Position numbers and translations under genes: made by a program
Notes under the pieces: generated by a model
Database searches by the model: none
Told to the model about the DNA's origin: nothing
The model's input: only the letters and a program-made list of their open reading frames with translations
NCBI RefSeq assembly: GCF_014529705.1
Contig: NZ_JAANIH010000045.1
Span: 1 to 64,000 of the forward strand
DNA: 64,000 bases
Origin: Bradyrhizobium campsiandrae
Lineage (GTDB): Bacteria; Pseudomonadota; Alphaproteobacteria; Rhizobiales; Xanthobacteraceae
Reading direction: 5' to 3'
Shown: piece by piece, positions 51,698 through 60,941 of the stretch
Numbering within the stretch: the first letter of the stretch is position 1
How the letters are laid out: every line of letters begins with the position of its first letter

Positions 51698-52693
51698 CTA
51701 TTCCGCTTCCGCGGTCAGCGCCTTGGCCTTGGCCACCCAGGCATCCGCGCGGCTCGGCAGACCGACTTCTTCGCCGATCGTGTGCGCGGTGTCGTGGTCG
51801 AGCTCGGCGAGCTGCCAATAGTGGAAGATGCCGAGGTCGTTGAACTTCTTCTCGATCGCACCCGACACGCCCGGGAGCTTCTTGAGGTCGTCGGCGGTGC
51901 CACGGGGACCGGCAAGGCCCTGGAAGCCGCTCGAGGACGCAGCCGGCAGCTCTTCGGCGACCGGACGGACCGAAGCGCCGACGTCGACGCCCGACTCGCC
52001 CTGAGCGCGCGAGATGCCGTCGATCGCGGCACGTGCGATCAGGTCGCAATACAGCGAGATCGCGCGACCGGCGTCATCATTGCCCGGCACCACATAGGTG
52101 ATGCCCTTCGGATCGGAATTGGTATCGACGATCGCGGCGACTGGGATGTTGAGCCGCTGGGCTTCCTGGATCGCGATGTCTTCCTTGTTGGTGTCGATCA
52201 CGAAGATCATGTCGGGCAGACCGCCCATGTCCTTGATGCCACCGAGCGAGCGATCGAGCTTGTCGCGCTCGCGCTGGAGCGTCAGACGCTCCTTCTTGGT
52301 GTAGGAATTGGCTTCGCCGCCGGCCAGCACTTCGTCGAGGTGACGCAGACGCTTGATCGAGGCCGAGATCGTCTTCCAGTTGGTCAGCGTGCCGCCGAGC
52401 CAGCGCGAATTGACGAAATACTGCGCGCAGCGCTTGGCCGCGTCCGCAACACCGTCCTGCGCCTGGCGTTTGGTGCCGACGAACAGGATGCGGCCGCCCT
52501 TGGCAACCGTGTCGCTGACGGCCTGGAGGGCCTGGTGCAGCATCGGCACGGTCTGGGCGAGGTCGACGATGTGAATGTTGTTACGGGTGCCGAAAATGAA
52601 CGGAGCCATTTTCGGATTCCAGCGGTGAGACTGGTGGCCAAAGTGCACGCCGGCTTCGAGCAGCTGACGCATAGTGAAATCGGGTAGTGCCAT
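51698..52693 (-). CDS. rpsB: 30S ribosomal protein S2 with C-terminal extension
   Basis: 331 residues from the ATG at 52693; upstream starts are not credible. Standard S2 (MRQLLEAGVHFGHQSHRWNPKM; DLIARAAIDG) fills the first 240 or so residues. An extra module of about 85 residues contains ADDLKKLPGVSGAIEKKFNDLGIFHYWQLAEL, a helix-hairpin-helix-like segment seen in alphaproteobacterial S2 proteins. It may alter ribosome or nucleic acid contacts; the role is unknown. It heads the long minus-strand gene block. Confidence 0.96.
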   Translation of the reverse strand: MALPDFTMRQLLEAGVHFGHQSHRWNPKMAPFIFGTRNNIHIVDLAQTVPMLHQALQAVSDTVAKGGRILFVGTKRQAQDGVADAAKRCAQYFVNSRWLGGTLTNWKTISASIKRLRHLDEVLAGGEANSYTKKERLTLQRERDKLDRSLGGIKDMGGLPDMIFVIDTNKEDIAIQEAQRLNIPVAAIVDTNSDPKGITYVVPGNDDAGRAISLYCDLIARAAIDGISRAQGESGVDVGASVRPVAEELPAASSSGFQGLAGPRGTADDLKKLPGVSGAIEKKFNDLGIFHYWQLAELDHDTAHTIGEEVGLPSRADAWVAKAKALTAEAE

Positions 52694-52901
52694 CGTTTTG
52701 ATTCTCCGGTTGGTTCCTCCGGAAGCGTGTGAGCAAAACGGAGCGTTGTCGCCCCGGCTGCCACCGGACGGCCTTGTGAGCCATGCTTCCGTGTGAGATG
52801 GCGCGCTATATAGCGCCATTTCGGCCAGAAGCAAGGAAATAAGGGCCTTCCGGGGCCTTACCGCCCGCGAAAGGCCCTTTCAGGCATTTCCGCCCTGCCC
52901 G

Positions 52902-55367
52902 CTAGCACCTCGGCTGGTTGGGCGGGCATTTTTTCGCCGCTGGCGGCGGCGCCGGCGGCCGCGGTGGCGGCGCGACCGGACGCGGCGGCGGAGCAGCAAC
53001 GATCCGAGGCGGTGGCGGCGGCGCCGGCCTTGCCACTGGCGGTGGGGCCGGCCGGGCGACGGCAACCGGCGGCGGCGGCCGTACGGCGGCGACGGGCGGG
53101 CGCGGTGGCGGCGCGGCCACCCGCGGCGCCGGAGGCGGCGTCGGCCGTGCCAGCGCCTGCGGGTGCGGCGCTACCGGCGGCGGCCTTGTCACCTGCGCGG
53201 GCGATGGCGTCGCAGTCCGCAGGCCCTGCGGCTTGATCTGCTCCCGGCTCGTGATCGGCGGCGAAGGCTGCGTCGGCTTGCCATTGGTGATGGTTGTCGT
53301 GGTCAGGGGCGGTTTACCCGCCGGGGTCGTGGTTGGTGGCGTGACGGCCGGCTCATGCGCCAGGGATTTCGCGTGCGGATCCGTCCCGCCGCTCGCCGGC
53401 GCCTGCCCGACGGGTGGCTTGGCGACTGGTGTCGTCGTGGCGGTGGCCGGAGCCGTCGTGGTGGGCGGCGCTGGCACTGCATTGGGATGGACCTGTGGCG
53501 GACCGCCGGCGGGCGCCGTTGCCGTGTTGGGATGCGCCGGCGAGGTGCCGCCAGCCGGTGCCGTCGCGGTCGAAGCGCCCCCACCTTTCGGCGCCTGGAG
53601 TCCTGGCTGCGATCCCGTCCCGGCCGACGCGGGCCCCGTCTTCGAGTCCGGAAGCGGCAGCGCATGGCCCTGCAGCGGCGTTGAGGTCGAAGCGTTGTTC
53701 GGTGCGAAATTGGCCTTGGCGGGGACGATCGTTCCCGGCTTTGCCGTCGGGTTGTTGACGAAAGCCTGCTGGCTCTGGTTGAGCTGCGTCGGGTTCTTCT
53801 GAACCTCCAGCGCCTTGTTCTGAACGATCGGAGGGACGTGGGTTGTGGCGCCCGCCGTGGTGGTGCCTGCGGCGACGGATACGGCGGCCGTCACGTTACC
53901 CGGCGGCGGCGGCGGCACCGGCCGGTTGATCACGGTGTTGATGACCGTGGTGTTGTGAATGTTGTTGACGATGATGTTGTTCGGCGGCGGCGCAACATAG
54001 ACCGGCGGATTGTAAAACGCCGGGATCGGCACGAACACCGGCTGCGGCAGCACGAACAGGCCGACCACCGGCAACGGCGGCGGCAGCACCACGAAGTCAG
54101 GCGGCGGCGGCGGGCAGAAATAGACCGGCGGCGGCGGTGGCGGCGCAAAGCCGAAATCCGGGTCGCTGAAATACAGCACGGGCCGGTCGACATAGACCAC
54201 CTCGGCGGGCGGCGGCGGCGGCACGTCGTAGTCCATCATCGCAAAAGTCGGCGGCGGCTCGAGCGGCGCTGTCAGGATCGCGAGCCTGCGCCTTGCATCG
54301 CCCGCATGGGGGCCGCGCGGATAGCGGCGCAGATACGACCAATAGGCGTCCGGCGTGTCGGCGCGATAGGTGCGCCGCCAGGTGATCGCCTCGCGGCGCG
54401 CGGCCACGATCGCCATCACGCGCTTGGCAAGGGGATCGCCGGGATAGGCGGCGAGAAATTCCTCATAGGCCGGCAGCGTGTCGCGCTCGAGTGCGGCCGC
54501 ATAGGCATCCTGTACGCCCAGATCGCGGATCGGCTTGCTGCGGATCGCAGCGACCTGGTCGGGCGCGGCCGCCGGTGGCGGCGCGTCGGGCGCGCGCTCG
54601 AAGAAGGTGAATTGCGCGCTGACCTTCTGATCATCCCAAGGCACCTGCGCGCCCTTGGAGTTCTCATTGACGCGCAGGCGAACGCGGTCGAACACCTCCG
54701 GCAGAGACAGCCCGCCGGTGCGGATCATTTCGGCGAGCGACTGCGCGTAGATGCCGTAGGGTCCCGGCTCCTCCGGCGCCACCGTGCCCGGCGCCGCATT
54801 GAACGCGATCAGCATGTTCGGATCCGGCTCGACCAACGCGAGCCCGCTGGCGATCGGCTGCTGGCCGCCCTCGACGAAGGGCTGCGCGCGCGCGGCGTCG
54901 AGCACGATGATGTTGGCCTTGAGCGGAATGGCGGCGAGCTGGCGGGCATAGTCGCTGATGCGCAGCGCTTCCGTCGGGATGTCGGTGTCACGGCTGATGT
55001 TGGAATCGACCGGAATGAAATAGTTCTCGCCGGCAAGCTGCACGCCGTAGCCGGCAAGATAGATCATCGCGACCGTGCCGGGTCCGGAGGCCTGCGCCTT
55101 CTGGATGAAATCGCGAAGGCTCTTGCGCAGCGTGTCGCCGTCGAGATCGCGCGCGCCGACCACGTCGAAGCCTGCCGCCTGCAGCGTCTGGGCGATCAGG
55201 CCGGCGTCGTTGGCGGCGGTCGCCAGCGGCGACTTCGAATAGGCGCCGTTGCCGACCACGAGTGCGATGCGCTTTTCCTGCTGCTGCGCTTGCGCCGGAG
55301 CAATCGCGCCTGCAACGAGCAGGATCGGTAGAAGGAAGCAGAGGAAGGCCTTGGTTGTCCCGCGCAT
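52902..55367 (-). CDS. Caspase-fold protein lacking both catalytic residues, with a Pro-rich tail
   Basis: 821 residues from the ATG at 55367 (signal peptide to about residue 28). A C14 caspase-like domain spans about 32-260: RIALVVGNGAYSKSPLATAANDA, MIYLAGYGVQLAGENYFIPVD and NIIVLDAARAQPF. Active family members have AGHG and DACR here, so the catalytic His is Tyr107 and the Cys is Ala159. The fold is kept but peptidase activity should be lost. A helical segment (about 290-370) and a long Pro/Ala/Thr-rich tail follow, with IIVNNIHNTTVINTVINRP near 460 and KCPPNQPRC at the end. It is exported, and probably a scaffold or binding protein. Its own promoter lies upstream. Confidence 0.85.
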   Translation of the reverse strand: MRGTTKAFLCFLLPILLVAGAIAPAQAQQQEKRIALVVGNGAYSKSPLATAANDAGLIAQTLQAAGFDVVGARDLDGDTLRKSLRDFIQKAQASGPGTVAMIYLAGYGVQLAGENYFIPVDSNISRDTDIPTEALRISDYARQLAAIPLKANIIVLDAARAQPFVEGGQQPIASGLALVEPDPNMLIAFNAAPGTVAPEEPGPYGIYAQSLAEMIRTGGLSLPEVFDRVRLRVNENSKGAQVPWDDQKVSAQFTFFERAPDAPPPAAAPDQVAAIRSKPIRDLGVQDAYAAALERDTLPAYEEFLAAYPGDPLAKRVMAIVAARREAITWRRTYRADTPDAYWSYLRRYPRGPHAGDARRRLAILTAPLEPPPTFAMMDYDVPPPPPAEVVYVDRPVLYFSDPDFGFAPPPPPPVYFCPPPPPDFVVLPPPLPVVGLFVLPQPVFVPIPAFYNPPVYVAPPPNNIIVNNIHNTTVINTVINRPVPPPPPGNVTAAVSVAAGTTTAGATTHVPPIVQNKALEVQKNPTQLNQSQQAFVNNPTAKPGTIVPAKANFAPNNASTSTPLQGHALPLPDSKTGPASAGTGSQPGLQAPKGGGASTATAPAGGTSPAHPNTATAPAGGPPQVHPNAVPAPPTTTAPATATTTPVAKPPVGQAPASGGTDPHAKSLAHEPAVTPPTTTPAGKPPLTTTTITNGKPTQPSPPITSREQIKPQGLRTATPSPAQVTRPPPVAPHPQALARPTPPPAPRVAAPPPRPPVAAVRPPPPVAVARPAPPPVARPAPPPPPRIVAAPPPRPVAPPPRPPAPPPAAKKCPPNQPRC

Positions 55368-55609
55368 GGCTTGCTTGCCCGTTATTGTTGTTGAGTGTCC
55401 ACCACGCATGAGACGCGCGGCCGGCTGAACGGCAGTTGAACGAAAGGCTCGGATTGAGGCGGCGGCATGGCACCTGCCCCGGCTCGGCGGCTTGCGTCAG
55501 CTCCGCGTCAGCTTCCGCTTATGCGTCAGCCTTAGCCTTGCGCCGGCGGTTCCGGCGACGAGCCAGTCGATGCCGTTGGCGCGCCGGCGGACCCGAGGCG
55601 CAAGCACGG
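55368..55609. other. Region between the pseudo-caspase gene and dnaE
   Basis: No supported gene in these 242 bases. Three direct copies of GCGTCAG lie at 55494-55500, 55505-55511 and 55523-55529; with only three short copies at uneven spacing I assign no function. The promoter of the pseudo-caspase gene should be near 55380-55440. Confidence 0.35.
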
Positions 55610-58600
55610 CTAGATCTGCTGCACGTCCACGACGCCCGCGACAGCCTTGATGGCGCCGGCGATCTGCGGCGAGACCTTGAAGCGGCCGGGCAGCTTCATC
55701 TCGACCTCGGTCTCGAGGTCGAGCATCATCACCAGCGAGACCTCGCCGTCGCCATTGGAGCGCGGCGCGATGGCGGGACTGCCGATCTTTGGCGCGCCGC
55801 CGCTTGCGCCCGCGCCCTCCGGGCCGGCCAGACGTTTGGCGATCGAGTCGAGCGGCTTGGTGTCGCGCACGAAGATGCGCAGGCCCTTCTGCGTCTTGGC
55901 GGCGGCATCATCCAGCGGCTCGGCATGCAGCACGCGGGCGCGGACATCCTCGCCCTGGAGTTCCGCACCGAGCTGGAGCAGCACGGCCGCGCCAGGCTCC
56001 AGCACGTCGCGATATTGCGCAAGCCCTTCCGAGAACAGCACCGCCTCGAAATGGCCCGTGGGATCGGACAGTCCCATGATGCCCATCTTGTTGCCGGTCT
56101 TGGTGCGCCGCTCCATGCGCGACACCACCGTGGCTGCGACCTTGCCGGCGGTGGCGCCGGTCTTCACCGCGCGCGAGAATTCCGCCCATGACTGCACCCG
56201 CAGCCGCTTCAGCACGGTGGCGTAATCGTCGAGCGGATGGCCCGAGAGGAAGAAGCCGACCGCATCGTATTCGCGCCGGAGTTTCTCGGCCGGCAGCCAC
56301 GGCTCGATCTGCGGCAGCATGATGGTCGGCGCGTCGGGCGCCATGCCGAACATGTCGTTCTGGCCGCTGGTCTCGGCCTGATGCGCGCGCTGGCAGGCGG
56401 CCAGGATCGAGTCCGCACCGGCGAACACGCGGGCGCGGTTCGGCTCCAGCGTGTCGAACGCGCCGGCGGCGGCGAGACTCTCGATGATGCGCTTGTTGAT
56501 CGCGCGCGGATTGACGCGCGCGGCGAAATCGGCGAGCGAGGTGAACAGGCCCCGCTTGGTCCGCTCCTCGATGATCTGGTCGATGGCCTGGATGCCGACG
56601 CCCTTCAGCGCAGCGAGCGCGTAGTAGATGACCTTGTCGCCGACCTCGAAGGTCGCCCCGGAGCGGTTGATGTTCGGCGGCTCGACCTTGATGCCGAGGC
56701 GCTGCGCCTCGGACCGGAATTCGGAGAGCTTGTCCGTGTTGTTCAGATCGAGCGTCATCGACGCCGCGATGAACTCCACCGGATAATGCGCCTTCATGTA
56801 GGCGGTGTGATAGGACACCAGCGCATAGGCCGCCGCGTGGCTCTTGTTGAAGCCGTAGTCGGCGAACTTGGCGAGCAGTTCGAAGATGGTCTCGGCCTGT
56901 GCCTTCGGCACGCCGTTCTTGACCGCGCCCGCGACGAAGATGTCGCGCTGCTTGTCCATCTCGGCGCGGATCTTCTTGCCCATGGCGCGGCGCAAGAGGT
57001 CGGCGTCGCCGAGCGAATAGCCCGACATCACCTGCGCGATCTGCATCACCTGTTCCTGGTAGATGATGACGCCGAAGGTCTCCTTCAGGATCGGCTCCAG
57101 CACCGGATGCAGATATTCCGGCTCCTCGTCGCCATGCTTGCGCGCGCAATAGGTCGGGATGTTCGCCATCGGGCCCGGGCGGTAGAGCGCGACCAGCGCG
57201 ATGATGTCTTCGAAACGGTCGGGCCGCATGTCGATCAGCGCGCGCCGCATGCCCTGGCTTTCAACCTGGAACACGCCGACCACGTCGCCGCGCGCCAACA
57301 TCTGGTAGCTCTCGGCATCATCGATCGGCAATGTGGCGAGATCGACATGGATGCCCCGCGGCTTCAACAGCTTCACCGCGACGTCCAGCACGGTGAGCGT
57401 CTTCAGGCCGAGGAAGTCGAATTTGACGAGGCCCGCCGGCTCGACCCATTTCATGTTGAACTGGGTCACCGGCATGTCGGATTTGGGATCGCGGTAGAGC
57501 GGCACGAGCTCGCTCAAGGGGCGATCGCCGATGACGATGCCGGCCGCGTGCGTCGAGGCGTGACGCGTCAGCCCTTCGAGGCGCTGGGCGATGTCGAAGG
57601 CGCGCGCCACCACCGGATCTTCGTCGCGGAACGCCTGCAGCTTCGGCTCGCTCTCGATCGCGGCGGCCAGCGTCACCGGCGCGGCCGGGTTCTGCGGCAC
57701 CAGCTTGGTCAGCTTGTCGACCTGGCCGTAGGGCATCTGCAGCACACGGCCGACGTCGCGCAGCACGCCGCGTGCCTGCAGCGTACCGAAGGTGATGATC
57801 TGCGCGACCTGGTCGCGGCCGTAGCGCTGCTGCACGTACTGGATCACCTCGCCGCGGCGGTCCTGGCAGAAGTCGATGTCGAAGTCCGGCATCGAGACGC
57901 GCTCGGGATTGAGGAAGCGCTCGAACAGCAGGCCGAACTTGATCGGGTCGAGGTCGGTGATGGTCAGCGCCCACGCCACCAGCGAGCCTGCGCCCGAGCC
58001 GCGGCCCGGCCCGACCGGGATGCCCTGGCTCTTCGCCCATTTGATGAAGTCGGACACGATCAGGAAGTAGCCCGCGTATTTCATGCGCATGATGACGTCG
58101 AGCTCGAACGCCAGGCGCTTGTTGTAATCCTCCTCCGTCGTGCCCTGCGACAGGCCGTGGACACGCAGGCGGTTGGCGAGCCCCTCCTCCGCCTGCCGCT
58201 TCAATTCGGCGGCCTCGACCGCGGCGGCGTCCGTGCTTGCCGCCGCGCCGACGGTGAAGAACGGCAGGATCGGCTTGCGCGTCAGGGGGCGGAAGGAGCA
58301 GCGCTCCGCGATCTCGACGGTGGAGGCCAGCGCCTCCGGGATGTCGGCGAACAGCACCGCCATCTCGGCGCGGGTCTTGAAGCGGTGATCGGGCGTGAGC
58401 TGGACGCGATCGGTCTCGGCGATCAGCCGTCCGCCGGCAATGCAGAGCAGCGCATCATGCGCCTCGTAATCGTCGGTCGCGGCAAAATATGGCTCGTTGG
58501 TCGCGACCAGCGGCAGGCCTTTGGCATAGGCGATGTCGATCAGCCCGCTCTCGATGCGCCGTTCCTTGTCGACGTTGTGGCGCTGCAGTTCGACATAGAG

Positions 58601-59113
58601 GCGGTCGCCGAACAGGCCGGCCAGACGTTCGCAGCGCGCAGCCGCGACCTCGGCCTGGCCGCTCGCAAGCGCGAGCGAGATCGGGCCGTCGGGTCCACCG
58701 GTCAGCGCGATCAGGCCTTCGGTCTCGCCGTCGAACCAATCGAACTTGATAAAGGGGGCGTGGCTGTCGGGCGTTTCGAGGAAGGCGCGCGAATTGAGCC
58801 GCATCAGGCTGCGATAGCCGCGCTCTTGCGCCGCCAGCAGCACGATGCGCGAGGGCGGCAGCGCGTTGCGCGCGTTGGGGTCCTGATCGGCGAAATCGAC
58901 CGCGAGTTCCAGTCCGACGATCGGCTGGATGCCGTAGCCGGCCATCTTGTCGGAGAATTCGAGCGCACCGAACAGATTGTCGGTGTCGGTCAGCGCCAGT
59001 GCCGGCTGGTGGTCCTTTTTCGCAAGCTCGCCGAGCTTGGCGATCTTGATCGAGCCCTTGAGCAGCGAATAGGCCGAGTGAACGTGAAGGTGAACAAATC
59101 CGGCGCTCGGCAT
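55610..59113 (-). CDS. dnaE: DNA polymerase III subunit alpha
   Basis: 1167 residues from the ATG at 59113 (MPSAGFVHLHVHSAYSLLKGS); a start at 59176 would add 21 unconserved residues. The replicative polymerase of family C. An N-terminal PHP domain (HLHVHSAYS) precedes the polymerase core, with GPGRGSGAGSLVAW and the catalytic PDFDIDFCQDRRGEVIQYV, then a helix-hairpin-helix region, an OB-fold and a C-terminal tau-binding part. This is the long DnaE1, not the shorter SOS-induced DnaE2. The SidA-like gene lies directly upstream on the same strand. Confidence 0.97.
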   Translation of the reverse strand: MPSAGFVHLHVHSAYSLLKGSIKIAKLGELAKKDHQPALALTDTDNLFGALEFSDKMAGYGIQPIVGLELAVDFADQDPNARNALPPSRIVLLAAQERGYRSLMRLNSRAFLETPDSHAPFIKFDWFDGETEGLIALTGGPDGPISLALASGQAEVAAARCERLAGLFGDRLYVELQRHNVDKERRIESGLIDIAYAKGLPLVATNEPYFAATDDYEAHDALLCIAGGRLIAETDRVQLTPDHRFKTRAEMAVLFADIPEALASTVEIAERCSFRPLTRKPILPFFTVGAAASTDAAAVEAAELKRQAEEGLANRLRVHGLSQGTTEEDYNKRLAFELDVIMRMKYAGYFLIVSDFIKWAKSQGIPVGPGRGSGAGSLVAWALTITDLDPIKFGLLFERFLNPERVSMPDFDIDFCQDRRGEVIQYVQQRYGRDQVAQIITFGTLQARGVLRDVGRVLQMPYGQVDKLTKLVPQNPAAPVTLAAAIESEPKLQAFRDEDPVVARAFDIAQRLEGLTRHASTHAAGIVIGDRPLSELVPLYRDPKSDMPVTQFNMKWVEPAGLVKFDFLGLKTLTVLDVAVKLLKPRGIHVDLATLPIDDAESYQMLARGDVVGVFQVESQGMRRALIDMRPDRFEDIIALVALYRPGPMANIPTYCARKHGDEEPEYLHPVLEPILKETFGVIIYQEQVMQIAQVMSGYSLGDADLLRRAMGKKIRAEMDKQRDIFVAGAVKNGVPKAQAETIFELLAKFADYGFNKSHAAAYALVSYHTAYMKAHYPVEFIAASMTLDLNNTDKLSEFRSEAQRLGIKVEPPNINRSGATFEVGDKVIYYALAALKGVGIQAIDQIIEERTKRGLFTSLADFAARVNPRAINKRIIESLAAAGAFDTLEPNRARVFAGADSILAACQRAHQAETSGQNDMFGMAPDAPTIMLPQIEPWLPAEKLRREYDAVGFFLSGHPLDDYATVLKRLRVQSWAEFSRAVKTGATAGKVAATVVSRMERRTKTGNKMGIMGLSDPTGHFEAVLFSEGLAQYRDVLEPGAAVLLQLGAELQGEDVRARVLHAEPLDDAAAKTQKGLRIFVRDTKPLDSIAKRLAGPEGAGASGGAPKIGSPAIAPRSNGDGEVSLVMMLDLETEVEMKLPGRFKVSPQIAGAIKAVAGVVDVQQI

Positions 59114-59353
59114 GGTCGCGTGACGGCCTCTTGCAGATGGGTTGGAGCGGTCGCCGGCGGTCGAGGCATGCTTCACTACCCGGCCGACTCGCCTCCCAAT
59201 GGTGGGGGCTGGCCGCCCCAGAGTCCACGCCCGAGCCGGCGCTTTGCCGTCTCATCCCGCTTTTCCCCAAGGGCGCTGAGAAGTGCGCTGAGAAGTGCCT
59301 CGAGAGGGTTCCCAAGCATCGGTTCACAAAACCGCAGGTCCAGCGTCGCAGCA

Positions 59354-59452
59354 TCAAAGCTGCGGAATCACCTGGGCCCAGATCGCGATCATCCCGACGA
59401 ACAGCGCGATCGAGGTCAGTGCAGCGGCTTCTTCCACGAAAATCCTGAACAT
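59354..59452 (-). CDS. 32-residue SOS-controlled membrane protein, SidA-like
   Basis: Read directly from the sequence: MFRIFVEEAAALTSIALFV then GMIAIWAQVIPQL. One membrane helix spans about residues 10-28, with a short acidic N-terminus. GGAG lies 6 nt upstream of the ATG. The promoter contains a perfect LexA box between -35 and -10. In Caulobacter crescentus, SidA is a 29-residue inner-membrane protein under LexA control that blocks division by acting on FtsW/FtsN. Size, topology and regulation match, so a division-inhibitor role is inferred. It lies 240 bases upstream of dnaE, which may be partly cotranscribed. Confidence 0.75.
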   Translation of the reverse strand: MFRIFVEEAAALTSIALFVGMIAIWAQVIPQL

Positions 59453-59484
59453 GGCTTGCTCCATCACCAGAACGTATGAAGAAC

Positions 59485-59513
59485 ATTGTTCTCATTTCGT
59501 TCCGGGGAGTCAA
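59485..59513 (-). promoter_or_regulatory. Promoter of the SidA-like gene with embedded LexA box
   Basis: Read on the minus strand: -35 TTGACT (59508-59513), 17-base spacer, -10 AACAAT (59485-59490). The LexA box GAAC-GAAATGA-GAAC (GTTC-N7-GTTC on the + strand, 59488-59502) fills the spacer and touches the -10. LexA binding should therefore exclude polymerase. Transcription would start near 59478, giving a short leader with the GGAG site. Confidence 0.8.
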
Positions 59514-59565
59514 GCGCTCGCAGCTTGCTCCAAGCAAAATGGTTAACTCGCTGAACTCACTCAAC

Positions 59566-59595
59566 AAAAAAGCCCCGGCGCAAGGCCGGGGCTTT
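59566..59595 (-). terminator. Intrinsic terminator of the outer-membrane protein gene
   Basis: On the minus strand: stem AGCCCCGGC / GCCGGGGCT (9 bp, loop CTTGC) extended by AAA/TTT pairs, followed by a run of T. It begins about 45 bases after the stop of the beta-barrel protein gene and separates it from the SidA-like promoter. Confidence 0.85.
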
Positions 59596-59637
59596 CAGCA
59601 ACCGCTCTTTTCAGAGCGGCTGTTCTCAGTACTTCGC

Positions 59638-60357
59638 TCAGTACTTGGCGATGATCGGGCCGCCGAACTTGTAGTTCAGGCGGACGAGACCCATGTCGAC
59701 GTCCTGACGGATACGATCGGTCTTCAGGCCGGCGAAGGTCACATCCTTGTCCGACAGGAAGATGTGGTTGTATTCCACACCCACCGACCAGTTCGGCGCA
59801 AAGCCGTACTCGAGGCCGGCGCCGACCGTGCCGCCCCAGCGGGTGTCGCTGTTGGAGGCGAGCAGACCGCCGGTTGCAGTGCTGAACACTTCGTTCTTGA
59901 TGCCGACGACGGCCGCACCGCCCTTGGCGTAGATGAGCACGTTGTTCCAGGCGTAGCCGACCTGACCGGTGATCAGACCGAACGAATCGATCTTGGTGCG
60001 ATTGCGCTGGGCCAGCAGCGCGCTGGTGTTGTCGCCGGTGAAGTCGGCCCAGTTGCCCTGGCCTTCCACGCCGAACACCCACTGCCCCGACTGCCAGCGA
60101 TAGCCGACCTGGCCACCGACCGTACCGCCGGTCGCATCGTGCGAGCCTTCGCGACCGACGCCGGTCAGATCCCAGGTCGAGTGACCCGAAGCGCCACCGC
60201 CGTTGATACCGATGTAGAAGCCGCTCCAGTCATACACCGTGGCGATCATCGCGGGCGCCTTGGTGTAAGGACGCGCAGCGAGGTCAGCAGCCAGCGCCGG
60301 CGCAGTCGCGCTCAGCGCGACCAGGCTCACAGCAGCGAGCAACAAATTCTTGTTCAT
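59638..60357 (-). CDS. Outer-membrane beta-barrel protein (Omp25/Omp31 type)
   Basis: 239 residues. A signal peptide (MNKNLLLAAVSLVALSATAPALA) is followed by DLAARPYTKAP, typical of alphaproteobacterial porin-family Omp25/Omp31/RopB-like proteins. The eight-strand barrel starts YDWSGFYIGINGGGASG and has GGQVGYRWQSGQWVFGVEGQGNW and GLEYGFAPNWSVGVEYNH repeats. The last strand ends NYKFGG. It has a strong terminator and is likely abundant. It gives structural stability to the outer membrane. Confidence 0.9.
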   Translation of the reverse strand: MNKNLLLAAVSLVALSATAPALAADLAARPYTKAPAMIATVYDWSGFYIGINGGGASGHSTWDLTGVGREGSHDATGGTVGGQVGYRWQSGQWVFGVEGQGNWADFTGDNTSALLAQRNRTKIDSFGLITGQVGYAWNNVLIYAKGGAAVVGIKNEVFSTATGGLLASNSDTRWGGTVGAGLEYGFAPNWSVGVEYNHIFLSDKDVTFAGLKTDRIRQDVDMGLVRLNYKFGGPIIAKY

Positions 60358-60613
60358 TTGAATCCCGTTCCAGTTTCGTCGTTAGGCCCCCGGGCCGTGA
60401 CGACGTCATATCAATGATCGACGGAATTGCTGTAGCCGTGACGCAACAGTTCACGCCAAAGGGCCCGGCTTCATTAACGAGTGTTTAGCATGCGCGCGCG
60501 GAAACCCTTTGAAACAAGAGTTTCCCGCGATTCCAATGTCCGCTACACGAGCTGCGTTGCGCGCGCGCGTAACGACGCCGCGCGCACGATTGTGTGATTG
60601 GAGAGTCGAAAAC

Positions 60614-60925
60614 ATGCGCGCATCGTTTTGCTTCCCCATTGCCGCCATATTTCCACTCGTCTTCGCCACATTTGCACGCCTTGCGATTGGAACTTTGCTG
60701 ATGGGCGTCCCCGCCTACGCGCAGACTTACGACCCGAACTTTCCGGTCTGCATGCAGATCTACGGTCCCGTCGGCTATCTCGACTGCCGCTACGGTTCCC
60801 TGGCCCAGTGCAAATTTCTCGCCGTTGGCCGCTCCGCGAGCTGCATCGTGAATCCGTATTTTGCGCAGAAGAAACCGGCAGCGCCGCACCGGTCGCGGCG
60901 TGGCGATCAGGGCGCTGATTTCTAG
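60614..60925 (+). CDS. DUF3551-like small exported protein
   Basis: 103 residues from the ATG at 60614 (an earlier frame start at 60509 lacks a signal). A long hydrophobic export signal ends at AYAQ. The mature part YDPNFPVCMQIYGPVGYLDCRYGSLAQCKFLAVGRSASCIVNPYFA carries four Cys in the DUF3551 pattern, probably forming two disulfides. Such proteins are numerous in bradyrhizobia with unknown roles. Convergent with the transglutaminase-like gene. Confidence 0.78.
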   Translation: MRASFCFPIAAIFPLVFATFARLAIGTLLMGVPAYAQTYDPNFPVCMQIYGPVGYLDCRYGSLAQCKFLAVGRSASCIVNPYFAQKKPAAPHRSRRGDQGADF

Positions 60926-60941
60926 CGCGCCTGCTGTTCCC

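Noticed and set aside
52918..53200. Dense GGC/CGG triplet pattern, considered as a DNA repeat element
   Set aside because: It is explained by Pro/Ala-rich codons in the tail of the pseudo-caspase protein.
55494..55529. Three GCGTCAG direct repeats, considered as a short repeat array
   Set aside because: There are only three 7-base copies with unequal spacing and no flanking cas genes. It is not a CRISPR array or an obvious iteron.
56237..59479. A 1080-codon open frame on the + strand
   Set aside because: It is antisense to dnaE and rich in Arg/Asp/His as expected from codon complement. It has no motifs and no ribosome site.
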